NCBI GenBank assembly: GCA_021738725.1
Contig: JAIPBE010000028.1
Coordinates: forward strand, 1 to 43,695
Origin: Saprospiraceae bacterium
GTDB lineage: Bacteria > Bacteroidota > Bacteroidia > Chitinophagales > Saprospiraceae
Length of the DNA stretch: 43,695 nt
Reading direction: 5' to 3'
In this document: one piece after another, positions 25,081 to 32,696 of the stretch
Layout: every line of letters begins with the position of its first letter
Position numbering within the stretch: the first letter of the stretch is position 1
Translations under genes and position numbers: made by a program
Notes under the pieces: model-generated
What the model was told of the DNA's origin: nothing
Database searches by the model: none
Seen by the model: only the letters and a program-made list of their open reading frames with translations

Positions 25081-26185
25081 GATCTGGGCCGTCGGTATGG
25101 CCGTCGGCCTTACCATATTCTTGATTGGCAGCTGTTGCAAGGATGAGCCACAGTCCGACTGTACAGACTGTGATCTAACCGGTATTCCCTACAATCCAAC
25201 CCCATATACAGTGTCCATCCCTGCTGATTTTCCGCAGCTGGAGATTCCGGCGACTAACCCGATGACTGAAGAGGGCATTGCGCTGGGCCGCCGGTTGTTT
25301 TACGACAAACGCCTGAGTGCCGACTCATCCATGGCTTGCGCTTCCTGTCATCTACCCGAGTTTGGATTTACGGATGCGAAAGCCTTCAGTACCGGTGTCG
25401 ATGGCATCATGGGCAAAAGAAGCTCTATGAGCCTGACGAATATCGGGTTTGCCTACCATGGCCTGTTTTGGGATGGCCGGGCGGCCACCTTGGAAGAGCA
25501 GGCCCTCTTGCCGGTAGAGGATCCGATCGAACTGCATGAAAATTGGCCGAATGTGGTCGCTAAACTGATTCTCAGTACGGAATATCCCACCTGGTTCAGA
25601 CAGGCCTTCGGGATCAAGGACAAGCGTGACATCACCAAGGAACTGGCTACCAAGGCCATCGCTCAATTCGAAAGAACTCTGGTCAGTGGGCAGTCGCGGT
25701 ATGATGCCCTGTTTATCCGATTTGAAGATTTTCCGACGGAGGAAGAGCAACTGGGCTATGATCTGTTCTTTGATTTCGAGCCGACTGTGCCGGATGCCGA
25801 GTGCGGTCATTGCCATGGCAGTGTCCTCCTGACCACGAATAATTATTTCAATAATGCCATCGACAGTGTGGGCAGCCTGACCGAGTTTGCCGATTTGGGT
25901 CGGGGGACGGTCACCGGGGAGTATCTGGATAACGGCCGGTTTCGGGCGCCCACCTTGCGAAACATCGCCCTGACGGCTCCGTATATGCATGATGGCCGAT
26001 TCCAAACGCTGGAAGAAGTGATCGAACACTACAATTCCGGTGGCCATGTCGCCGAGAACTATGATGCCAATATGCATCCATTGGGACTTTCGCAAAAGCA
26101 GAAACAGGCACTGATCACCCTGCTTCACACGATGACGGACACTTCTTTTGTCCAAAATCCGTCATTTCAAGACCCCTGGAAGTAA
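25061..26185 (+). CDS. Dihaem cytochrome c peroxidase family protein (MbnH-like)
   Basis: 374 residues with a signal peptide ending at a lipobox-like LIGSCC. Two CxxCH haem motifs are present, C93ASC96H97 and C248GHC251H252, with family segments LGRRLFYDKRLSADSSMAC, RSSMSLTNIGF, LFWDGRAATLEEQALLPV and FRAPTLRNIALTAPYMHDGRF. This is the bacterial dihaem peroxidase/MauG superfamily. Immediate linkage to an MbnP gene favours MbnH, which generates a bis-Fe(IV) species to oxidise Trp on MbnP, over a plain hydrogen peroxide peroxidase. The start at 25061 overlaps the upstream gene; ATG 25097 is possible but leaves a shorter signal peptide. Confidence 0.88.
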   Translation: MRSNFSRIWAVGMAVGLTIFLIGSCCKDEPQSDCTDCDLTGIPYNPTPYTVSIPADFPQLEIPATNPMTEEGIALGRRLFYDKRLSADSSMACASCHLPEFGFTDAKAFSTGVDGIMGKRSSMSLTNIGFAYHGLFWDGRAATLEEQALLPVEDPIELHENWPNVVAKLILSTEYPTWFRQAFGIKDKRDITKELATKAIAQFERTLVSGQSRYDALFIRFEDFPTEEEQLGYDLFFDFEPTVPDAECGHCHGSVLLTTNNYFNNAIDSVGSLTEFADLGRGTVTGEYLDNGRFRAPTLRNIALTAPYMHDGRFQTLEEVIEHYNSGGHVAENYDANMHPLGLSQKQKQALITLLHTMTDTSFVQNPSFQDPWK

Positions 26186-26466
26186 AGAATAATTGGGCAT
26201 TCCTTCACAATGGGCAAGGCATATTCATCCTATCTATTTTTTAATCACCTGATATTCATATAATTATATGAATTATTATTTAGTATGCGAATAGAATTAA
26301 TCTTATTGTCCTTGATTTTTGTATTTGTTGCCGGCATAGGGGCTTCGCATATTTGTAATGTCGAAAGAGACAAGAAACAAAAAGAGACATCAAACTGCTG
26401 GCGATGTCTCTTGGAGCAAGTCTCCTCTATAAGATTTTATGTTCATGGGATTATAATTTGGAGTCG
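26186..26466. other. AT-rich spacer with palindrome and - strand hairpin
   Basis: A perfect 20-base AT palindrome lies at 26254-26273. AAGAGACATC and GATGTCTCTT (about 26379-26412) form a 10-base-pair stem that, read on the - strand, is followed by a T-rich run and so looks like a - strand terminator. A 78-codon + frame (26285-26521) has a signal-like N-terminus but runs into the terminator hairpin at 26467 and is not accepted. Confidence 0.5.
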
Positions 26467-26503
26467 GCCGTACCCATCATCCCGGGTACGGCTTTCTTTT
26501 TTC
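26467..26503 (+). terminator. Rho-independent terminator, + strand
   Basis: GCCGTACCC (26467-26475) pairs with GGGTACGGC (26484-26492), a perfect 9-bp stem with an 8-base loop, followed by tttcttttttc. It should end transcripts from the MbnP-MbnH genes or from a small transcript in between. Confidence 0.85.
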
Positions 26504-26529
26504 GACAAACTGCTTTATTGAGGACCAAC

Positions 26530-26572
26530 AAAAAGGCCCGTCCAATTGGACGGTCCTTTTTTCATTTGGCTA
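26530..26572 (-). terminator. Bidirectional rho-independent terminator
   Basis: CCGTCC-AATT-GGACGG with outer G/C pairs is flanked by aaaaa on one side and tttttt on the other, so it can work on both strands. It lies about 30 bases beyond the - strand lipoprotein gene and is probably its terminator. Confidence 0.85.
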
Positions 26573-26597
26573 CTCTCCGAAGAGAGTGTCAGGTTGA

Positions 26598-26807
26598 TTA
26601 CTGACCTTCCTCTGGCTGAACCAAAGAACCGCCAGCTTCAGTACCTTCGGCTGGAGCGGCTTCCATTGGAGCTTGTTCTTCGGCTGGAGCAGCTTCTTCC
26701 ATCGGAGCAGCTTCCTCTGCAGGAGCAGCTTCTTCGGAGTTACCACAAGCGACCAGGAACAGGCCAAAACCAAACAGAATTGCGAATTTCATCAGATGCT
26801 TCTTCAT
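26598..26807 (-). CDS. Small Ala/Glu-rich lipoprotein
   Basis: 69 residues. The signal peptide MKKHLMKFAILFGFGLFLVAC has a clear lipobox (FLVAC). The mature part is low complexity, built from repeats of the type EEAAPAEEAAPMEEAAPAEE, strongly acidic and Pro/Ala rich, ending GGSLVQPEEGQ. It should be an extended, lipid-anchored envelope peptide; no enzymatic function is expected. It is a monocistronic unit with its own promoter element (26846-26853) and terminator (26530-26572), a layout suggesting strong independent expression. The opposite-strand frame at 26546-26854 is a shadow. Confidence 0.85.
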   Translation of the reverse strand: MKKHLMKFAILFGFGLFLVACGNSEEAAPAEEAAPMEEAAPAEEQAPMEAAPAEGTEAGGSLVQPEEGQ

Positions 26808-26845
26808 TGTTCGTCGAATTAAACGGTAGATGTGAAATAGTTGTG

Positions 26846-26853
26846 CAAAATTA
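26846..26853 (-). promoter_or_regulatory. Bacteroidota -7 promoter element
   Basis: On the - strand the sequence TAATTTTG matches the TAnnTTTG consensus and lies 38 bases before the lipoprotein start codon. No good -33 TTTG was found at the expected spacing, so the call rests on the -7 box and position. Confidence 0.55.
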
Positions 26854-27009
26854 ACAACGGAAACGAATCCAGCTTCCTAAACATACCCCGAGTTTCCAAA
26901 TGATATGTTAATCATGCTGTTAATTTGAGTGAAACTCCTCTTTTTGATGGGTGTTATTCAGATTTGAACCGTGCAGATCGAAATGGGGTTACATCTTTTT
27001 AATTGACTT

Positions 27010-28824
27010 ATGGCCAGAAGAAGACGTGGTTTTACACAGGGTGAGGAGGAAGCTCCTCCCAAATTTTCAACTTCCGCAGCCAGAAAGGCCATGGAGTTGT
27101 TTGGATATATCAAGCCCTACAAATGGACCTTCCTGTTCAGCATTGTCCTCCTTGGCTTGTCCAGTACGGTCTTTATGGTCTTTCCCATCGGCTCGGGAGA
27201 GATCATTAATGTCGTGACAGGCAAAGGAGAATATGGATTCACCCTCGATCAGATCGGGATGGGCCTGCTGGTGATCCTGGTCGTCCAGAGTGTGATCTCC
27301 TTTTTGCGCGTCATGATGACCACCTATGTCAGCGAACACGCGATGGCAGATATCCGAGGCGATCTCTTTCGAAAGCTGATCACCTTCCCCATCACGTTTT
27401 TTGAAGAGAATCGCGTCGGTGAATTGACTTCCCGCACCACCAATGATGTCCAGCAGCTCCAGGACACCCTCAGCCTCACTTCGATAGAATTCCTGCGCCA
27501 GATCATAGTGCTTGCCCTGGGGATCACCTATCTGATCTACAAGACACCCGACCTGGCCCTCTTTATGTTTGCCACCTTTCCGGTAATCGTCGTCCTGGCC
27601 CTGTTCATCGGTAAGTATATTCGCCGCCTCTCCAGAGAACGCCAGGAGGTGTTGGCCGAAACCAATGTCATCCTGGACGAAACCCTCCAGTCCATCCAGG
27701 TGGTCAAGACCTTTACCAACGAGTGGTTTGAATTGAATCGCTATCGCGAACGAAATGGGAAAGTGGTCAATCTGGCCATGAAGCTGGGGTTGGCGCGTTC
27801 CCTGTTCATCGCCTTTGTTATCGCCATTCTGTTCGGCGCCATCTTCTATGTCTTGTGGCGGGGTGCTATGATGGTCCAGGCCGGTGAAATGGCTCCTGGA
27901 GATCTGATCTCCTTTATCGTGATCACCGCCATCATCGGTGGTTCGATGGGGAGCCTGGGCGATCTGTACACCCAGATCCTGCGGGCCATCGGTGCATCTG
28001 AACGGATCATGGAGCTATTGTCGACAGAAGGAGAAGTGGAGGCAACAGTCTCCGTAGGAGATAGATCACCGATCAACGGAGAGATCACCTTGAAGAACAT
28101 GTCTTTCTCCTATCCCTCGCGAGCCGACCTGCCGGTCCTGGAAGAGATCGACCTGGCCATTCAGAAAGGACAGAAGATCGCCCTGGTAGGTGGCTCCGGA
28201 GCCGGAAAATCAACCATCGTCCAGCTTATCCTTCGATTGTACGCTCCCCAGTCAGGGCAGATCCTCCTGGATGGCAAGGACGTGCAGGAGATGGACCTGG
28301 CTTCCTATCGGCAGCATTTTGCCATCGTTCCCCAGGAGGTCATGCTCTTTGGTGGCACCATTCGGGACAATATTCGCTATGGGAATATCCTGGCGTCTGA
28401 AGAGGATATCCTCCTGGCAGCGGAGCAGTCCAATTCCATGGAGTTCATCCAGCAGTTTCCCGAAGGACTGGATACCATTGTCGGTGACCGTGGCATCAAG
28501 CTCTCTGGTGGCCAGCGGCAACGCATTGCCATTGCCCGCGCCATCCTCCGCGACCCCTCCATCCTCATCCTGGATGAAGCGACCTCATCCCTGGATGCCG
28601 AATCGGAAATGATTGTGCAGGAAGCACTGAATCGCTTGCTGGAAGGTCGGACCGCCATTATTATTGCACATCGGTTGGCAACCATCCGCAACGTAGATCG
28701 GATCTATGTCCTCGAACACGGTCGCATCGTTGAATCGGGCTCGCACCAGGAATTGACCCTGATGCCGGAGGGGCGGTACAACCAACTGGCCAGACTTCAG
28801 TTTGATATGACAACAACCTCGTGA
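27010..28824 (+). CDS. ABC exporter, fused permease and ATPase (MsbA/multidrug type)
   Basis: 604 residues, a half-transporter expected to act as a homodimer in the inner membrane. An N-terminal positively charged stretch (MARRRRGFTQGEEEAPPKF) precedes six membrane helices (~45-330) with the exporter intracellular-loop signature FFEENRVGELTSRTTNDVQQLQ. The nucleotide-binding domain carries Walker A GGSGAGKST (~395), signature LSGGQRQRIAIARA, Walker B ILILDEATSSLD and switch His IIIAHRLATI. The substrate is unknown; lipid A flipping or drug export is possible. Its stop overlaps the next gene. Confidence 0.92.
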   Translation: MARRRRGFTQGEEEAPPKFSTSAARKAMELFGYIKPYKWTFLFSIVLLGLSSTVFMVFPIGSGEIINVVTGKGEYGFTLDQIGMGLLVILVVQSVISFLRVMMTTYVSEHAMADIRGDLFRKLITFPITFFEENRVGELTSRTTNDVQQLQDTLSLTSIEFLRQIIVLALGITYLIYKTPDLALFMFATFPVIVVLALFIGKYIRRLSRERQEVLAETNVILDETLQSIQVVKTFTNEWFELNRYRERNGKVVNLAMKLGLARSLFIAFVIAILFGAIFYVLWRGAMMVQAGEMAPGDLISFIVITAIIGGSMGSLGDLYTQILRAIGASERIMELLSTEGEVEATVSVGDRSPINGEITLKNMSFSYPSRADLPVLEEIDLAIQKGQKIALVGGSGAGKSTIVQLILRLYAPQSGQILLDGKDVQEMDLASYRQHFAIVPQEVMLFGGTIRDNIRYGNILASEEDILLAAEQSNSMEFIQQFPEGLDTIVGDRGIKLSGGQRQRIAIARAILRDPSILILDEATSSLDAESEMIVQEALNRLLEGRTAIIIAHRLATIRNVDRIYVLEHGRIVESGSHQELTLMPEGRYNQLARLQFDMTTTS

Positions 28825-29312
28825 AGTATTTGATCTTTACTCTGTTGGCACTGCTGCTGCCGATCAGTGTGGCTGCCTGGATGTTCTGGTGGCCCGATCT
28901 GACACGTCCCTGGCTGATGGGGATGGTCATTTTGCTGGTCACAAGTCTGGTAGTCTGGGTAGTCTCCAGAAAATGGAAAAAGAATCCGGCTCTGGAAGAT
29001 CGGAGTTTGTCTCTTTTTCTGGCAGGGGTCTACCTCATTCTGCCCATGGGCGCCTTTCTTCTTGGACTCAACCAGGCCTTCCCCAGCCATCCCCGGGTTA
29101 CCCGGCAGGAGGTGATGGATCGATATCCAGAAACGGTAGACGGAAGCCACAATGCCTGGATCTTTCTGTGGACAGGGGAGGGTATTCACAAAATCAAAGT
29201 GACTCCTTCCGATCCACTGTATCTTTGCCGGCCATTGGATTCAGTCGCGCTTGTTTATGTGACCGGGTCCCTGGGCTTTGAATACCTGGATCATGTCGAT
29301 CGCTTACAATAG
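28821..29312 (+). CDS. Hypothetical membrane protein
   Basis: 163 residues from a GTG at 28821 that overlaps the ABC exporter stop (GTGA). Three hydrophobic segments are visible, roughly residues 3-20, 30-48 and 66-85, followed by a soluble C-terminal part (PRVTRQEVMDRYPETVDG onward). No family is recognised. Overlap on both sides, with the exporter and with murB at 29293, suggests a shared transcript but gives no functional clue. Confidence 0.65.
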   Translation: MKYLIFTLLALLLPISVAAWMFWWPDLTRPWLMGMVILLVTSLVVWVVSRKWKKNPALEDRSLSLFLAGVYLILPMGAFLLGLNQAFPSHPRVTRQEVMDRYPETVDGSHNAWIFLWTGEGIHKIKVTPSDPLYLCRPLDSVALVYVTGSLGFEYLDHVDRLQ

Positions 29313-30303
29313 TTCCCTCCAATCGTACAATACCTTCGGGGTTGCCTCCGTCTGTCGTGCTTTTGCCACGTTTGACAACGTCGAATCCTTGCGTGCACTT
29401 TTGCATCAGGCGGATGCACCTGTTTTTATCCTCGGCGGGGGAAGCAATGTGTTGTTGCCTGACCAGTTCGATCGTTGGGTCCTGCACAATCGGATCGGCG
29501 GCATTGCGATCATCCATACTTCTGGCAATGCCGTAACCGTCCGTGCCGGTGGGGGAGTGGTCTGGCACGATCTGGTCACCTGGGCGGTGGAGCAGGGCCT
29601 GGGAGGTCTGGAAAACCTGGCCCTGATACCAGGAACAGTCGGAGCATCACCGATTCAGAATATCGGGGCATACGGCGTGGAACTGGTGGATCACTTCCAA
29701 CAGTTAACCGCCTACCATCGTGCGAATGGTGCGATCCGAACATTTGATCAGGATGAATGCGGGTTTGGATACCGGGACAGCATTTTCAAGCGCGATCAAA
29801 AAGATCAGTGGGTCATTCTGACGGTCGACTTCCTCCTTAATCGGCAGCCTGAATTACGTCTCGACTATGGGGCCATCCGGGATGTCCTGTCTGAAGCGCA
29901 TGTCCAGACGCCCGGCATCGGAGATGTCTACCGTGCCGTGGTGCAGATCAGGAGGAGTAAACTGCCGGATCCGGCCCAGATCGGAAATGCAGGCAGTTTC
30001 TTCAAAAACCCGGTCATTCCCACTGAAGCTTTCCAACGTTTACAAGCCCGTTTCCCGGATATTCCCGGCTATCCGGTGGACGATAGCGACACCAAGATCC
30101 CGGCCGGATGGTTGATCGACCAGGCGGGATGGAAGGGTGTTCGGCGTGGCCCATGCGGCGTGCATGATCGTCAGGCACTGGTATTGGTCAACCATGGGGG
30201 CGCCACGGCCAGGCAGATATGCGCGCTGGCGGAAGAAATACAGGCAGATATTCAGCAGCAGTATGGAGTCGACCTGGTTCAGGAGGTCAACATACTTGAA
30301 TGA
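29293..30303 (+). CDS. murB: UDP-N-acetylenolpyruvoylglucosamine reductase MurB
   Basis: MurB is the FAD- and NADPH-dependent reductase that makes UDP-N-acetylmuramate in peptidoglycan synthesis, in the cytoplasm. 336 residues from ATG 29293; a TTG at 29278 would add five. N-terminal SYNTFGV is typical. The FAD site shows ILGGGSNVLLPDQF and NLALIPGTVGASPIQNIGAYG. The substrate region has CGFGYRDSIFK, and the catalytic Ser lies in GNAGSFFKNP. AGWLIDQAGWKG near the C-terminus is also conserved. Length fits the type I (E. coli-like) enzyme. Confidence 0.95.
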   Translation: MSIAYNSSLQSYNTFGVASVCRAFATFDNVESLRALLHQADAPVFILGGGSNVLLPDQFDRWVLHNRIGGIAIIHTSGNAVTVRAGGGVVWHDLVTWAVEQGLGGLENLALIPGTVGASPIQNIGAYGVELVDHFQQLTAYHRANGAIRTFDQDECGFGYRDSIFKRDQKDQWVILTVDFLLNRQPELRLDYGAIRDVLSEAHVQTPGIGDVYRAVVQIRRSKLPDPAQIGNAGSFFKNPVIPTEAFQRLQARFPDIPGYPVDDSDTKIPAGWLIDQAGWKGVRRGPCGVHDRQALVLVNHGGATARQICALAEEIQADIQQQYGVDLVQEVNILE

Positions 30304-30419
30304 CCTGTAGCAGACAGTAAAAGCTGTTTGTCCGACTTTCTGCGAAGTACACCCTACATTTGGGTACTTTTATTAACCTCCGAAATAGGACAAGACTAAA
30401 GAAAACCAAGCGAGACAAG

Positions 30420-30441
30420 GCCTGCCTGCCGGCAGGCAGGC
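30420..30441. repeat. Perfect 22-bp palindrome
   Basis: Half-site GCCTGCCTGCC followed directly by its reverse complement GGCAGGCAGGC. No T-run follows. Confidence 0.9.
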
Positions 30442-30514
30442 ATTTCGACCGCGTGCCGCCTTAGCTTCAGCGGTGGCGCAAAGAACCTAGCCATAGCTAA
30501 GTAATTGAGAAATA

Positions 30515-30532
30515 ATCCCGAGTACTCGGGAT
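30515..30532. repeat. Perfect 18-bp palindrome
   Basis: ATCCCGAGTACTCGGGAT, self-complementary over its full length. A related block, cgagtactcggggc, is present at about 43147-43160. Confidence 0.9.
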
Positions 30533-30556
30533 ATCGCGTAGGTTTACTTTAGCCAA

Positions 30557-30576
30557 AATCCGCCAGCTGGCGGATT
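30557..30576. repeat. Perfect 20-bp palindrome
   Basis: AATCCGCCAGCTGGCGGATT, self-complementary over its full length, in noncoding DNA. Confidence 0.9.
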
Positions 30577-30643
30577 AGATTGGCCATTGAGTGGGGTTGA
30601 TAGAGGTGCTCATTAAATCCTTCATCCCATATTCTTAGGCCCA

Positions 30644-31426
30644 ATGATCTTCCGGATAATCCACAGGCTGTGTATTTCACTTCTTATACTCTGCCTCACG
30701 GTACCAGCGATGAGCCAGCAACGACGGTATGCACCGATGCAGCCGTTGAATGAAGCACCCATGCTGCTCCTGAACGCCAATTATTCCATTATGGTCCCGG
30801 TCGGCGATCTGGCAGAACGTTTTGGCACCGGTTTTTCAGCCGGAGGGCAGGTCGAATGGATGACCTGGCCCGGCAATTGGATCCTCGGGATCGACGGACA
30901 GTTCGGGTTTGCTGGAAAGGTCAAAGAGAATGTGCTTGACTTTCTGCAGGATGAAGACGAGAATATCGTCAGTCGTGATCTGTCTATTTCCCAGGCGTTC
31001 CTCCAGCAGCGGGTAGTTTCAGGCAAGATCGTGGTAGGCAAGCTGATCCCGTTCTTTGAAACCAACAAACGCTCCGGCCTCCGGGTGACACTGGGTGGAG
31101 GCTACCAGTTTCACTGGATCAAAGTAAATGATGAATTGAAATCCCTCGCACAGGTGGAAGGCAAATATGGCACAGGCTACGACCGACTGACCGGCGGCAT
31201 ATTGATGTCAGAATTTATCGGCTACCAGCATATCAGCCTCAACCGCCGGGTGAATTTTTATGCCGGGTTGGATGTGGGACAGGCCTTTGGCAAAAGTCTC
31301 CGTTCCTATGACTTTTCGACCATGCAACGAGATGATCGGTCTCGAGTGGATGTGACCCTGACCTTCCGGGTCGGCTGGAGTATCCCGTTGTGGACAGGTC
31401 TCGGCACGCAGGACATATATTACTGA
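30644..31426 (+). CDS. Probable outer-membrane beta-barrel protein
   Basis: 260 residues. A signal peptide (MIFRIIHRLCISLLILCLTV, cleaved after AMSQ) is followed by alternating beta-strand segments such as MLLLNANYSIMVPVGDLAERFG, GGQVEWMTWPGNWILGIDGQFGF, LRVTLGGGYQFHWIKV and RVNFYAGLDVGQAFG. The C-terminal strand region is VDVTLTFRVGWSIPLWTG. This is the look of a small porin-like or OmpW/PorT-like barrel in Bacteroidota, but no specific family is assigned. It lies 5 bases upstream of kdtA, hinting at an envelope operon. Confidence 0.75.
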   Translation: MIFRIIHRLCISLLILCLTVPAMSQQRRYAPMQPLNEAPMLLLNANYSIMVPVGDLAERFGTGFSAGGQVEWMTWPGNWILGIDGQFGFAGKVKENVLDFLQDEDENIVSRDLSISQAFLQQRVVSGKIVVGKLIPFFETNKRSGLRVTLGGGYQFHWIKVNDELKSLAQVEGKYGTGYDRLTGGILMSEFIGYQHISLNRRVNFYAGLDVGQAFGKSLRSYDFSTMQRDDRSRVDVTLTFRVGWSIPLWTGLGTQDIYY

Positions 31427-31430
31427 TCTC

Positions 31431-32678
31431 TTGGTTCGCCAACTCGTACTCTCCCTATATCGAATGCTGAGTCTTTTGGCCCAGCAGGTACTCCCCGTCA
31501 TCGGATGGTTCAATGACAAGGTCAGTGCATGGCAGAAGGCCCGCGCCCACCCGCCTGTTGACAAACCTCCTTCCGGGAAAATGGTGGTCTGGATGCATTG
31601 TTCTTCCCTGGGCGAATTCGAGCAGGGGCGACCAGTGTGGGAGGGATTGCGCGAACGATATCCCGACGCATTTCTGCTGCTGAGCTTTTTTTCATCGTCC
31701 GGGTATGACCGGCAAAAGACTAACCCCACTTCCGATCGCGTCGTATTGCTCCCCCTGGATACCCCATCCAATGCGCGTCAATGGATGGATCAGTACAGTC
31801 CCGATCTCATCCTGTGGGTCAAATATGACTTCTGGTTCCACTACTGGATAGAAGCACATCGGCGGCAGATTCCGGTGCTGCTCTTTGCCGCCCGATTCCG
31901 GAAGGATCAGTTCCTGGCAAAGTCCTGGGCCACACCCTTTCGAGAGGTGATCCTTCAAGCACATGCCATCTGCGTCCAGGATGAAGCCAGTCTCCGGATC
32001 CTGGAAGACTGGCAATATCCAAGGGCAGTGGTCGCGGGTGATCCGCGCATCGATCGCGTGATGGCAGTGACGGCTGAACCGATGGACGATCCCTGGATCG
32101 AAGCCTTTGCTTCGGAGCAGAAAGTGATGATCTGTGGCAGTGTATGGGATGAGGATCTGGACCTCCTCCTTCCGGTACTGCGATCCGGTTTACTTTCTGA
32201 TTGGAAATGGATCTTTGCACCTCACGATATGGCCGAGACCCGGATCGACAGGATCCTGATGGCAAGTGCGGCTCCATCCACACGTTATACAAAACGAGAG
32301 AAGGCAGAACCAGGAGCGTCGCGCATACTGGTGCTGGATACCATCGGGCAATTGAACAAAGTGTACCGATACGGGGCGATAGCCTATGTCGGTGGTGGTT
32401 TTGGCCGTTCTGTCCACAACCTCCTGGAGCCGGCCGCTTATGGGCAACCGGTGCTCTTCGGGCCACACCACCAAAAATTTCCGGAGGCCATTGGATTGAT
32501 CCGATCTGGCGGTGGCTTTGAGGTGAATGATGGATCAGAACTGGAAGGTTTGTTAGCTCTTTTGAAAGGAGAGGCCTATCGTGAATCGGCCGGTCAGGCT
32601 GCCAGACAGTGGTTGGCAGAACATCAGGGAGCGACGATTCAGGTCCTGGGAATTTGCCAGTCGATCCTCGACGAATAA
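31431..32678 (+). CDS. waaA: 3-deoxy-D-manno-octulosonic acid transferase (KdtA/WaaA)
   Basis: This GT-B glycosyltransferase adds Kdo from CMP-Kdo to the lipid A precursor at the inner membrane. The N-terminal anchor helix is followed by MHCSSLGEFEQGRPV, containing the catalytic Glu region, then LLLSFFSSSGYD. The C-terminal donor domain has CGSVWDEDLDLLLPVL, FAPHDM and AYVGGGFGRSVHNLLEPAAYGQPVLFGP. A TTG start at 31431 gives 415 residues and the normal opening (LYRMLSLLAQQVLP..FNDK). The first ATG at 31464 would cut into this anchor, so TTG is preferred, though ATG remains possible. Confidence 0.92.
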   Translation: MVRQLVLSLYRMLSLLAQQVLPVIGWFNDKVSAWQKARAHPPVDKPPSGKMVVWMHCSSLGEFEQGRPVWEGLRERYPDAFLLLSFFSSSGYDRQKTNPTSDRVVLLPLDTPSNARQWMDQYSPDLILWVKYDFWFHYWIEAHRRQIPVLLFAARFRKDQFLAKSWATPFREVILQAHAICVQDEASLRILEDWQYPRAVVAGDPRIDRVMAVTAEPMDDPWIEAFASEQKVMICGSVWDEDLDLLLPVLRSGLLSDWKWIFAPHDMAETRIDRILMASAAPSTRYTKREKAEPGASRILVLDTIGQLNKVYRYGAIAYVGGGFGRSVHNLLEPAAYGQPVLFGPHHQKFPEAIGLIRSGGGFEVNDGSELEGLLALLKGEAYRESAGQAARQWLAEHQGATIQVLGICQSILDE

Positions 32679-32696
32679 TACGTAATTTCGCCGCTG

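Larger units (their letters stand above)
30304..30643. other. Noncoding spacer with three perfect palindromes
   Basis: No gene seen. Three GC-rich perfect palindromes occur within 160 bases (30420-30441, 30515-30532 and 30557-30576). Between them is ordinary AT-rich sequence, including tagccatagctaagtaatt. The palindromes are not followed by T-runs and so do not look like terminators. Confidence 0.7.

Noticed and set aside
26285-26521. 78-codon + frame with a signal-peptide-like N-terminus
   Set aside because: It contains two hairpins, including a full + strand terminator within its 3' end, and nothing recognisable after the hydrophobic start.
30420-30576. Palindromes after murB as terminators
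   Set aside because: None is followed by a T-run and they are loop-less perfect palindromes, unlike the real terminators at 26467 and 36294.
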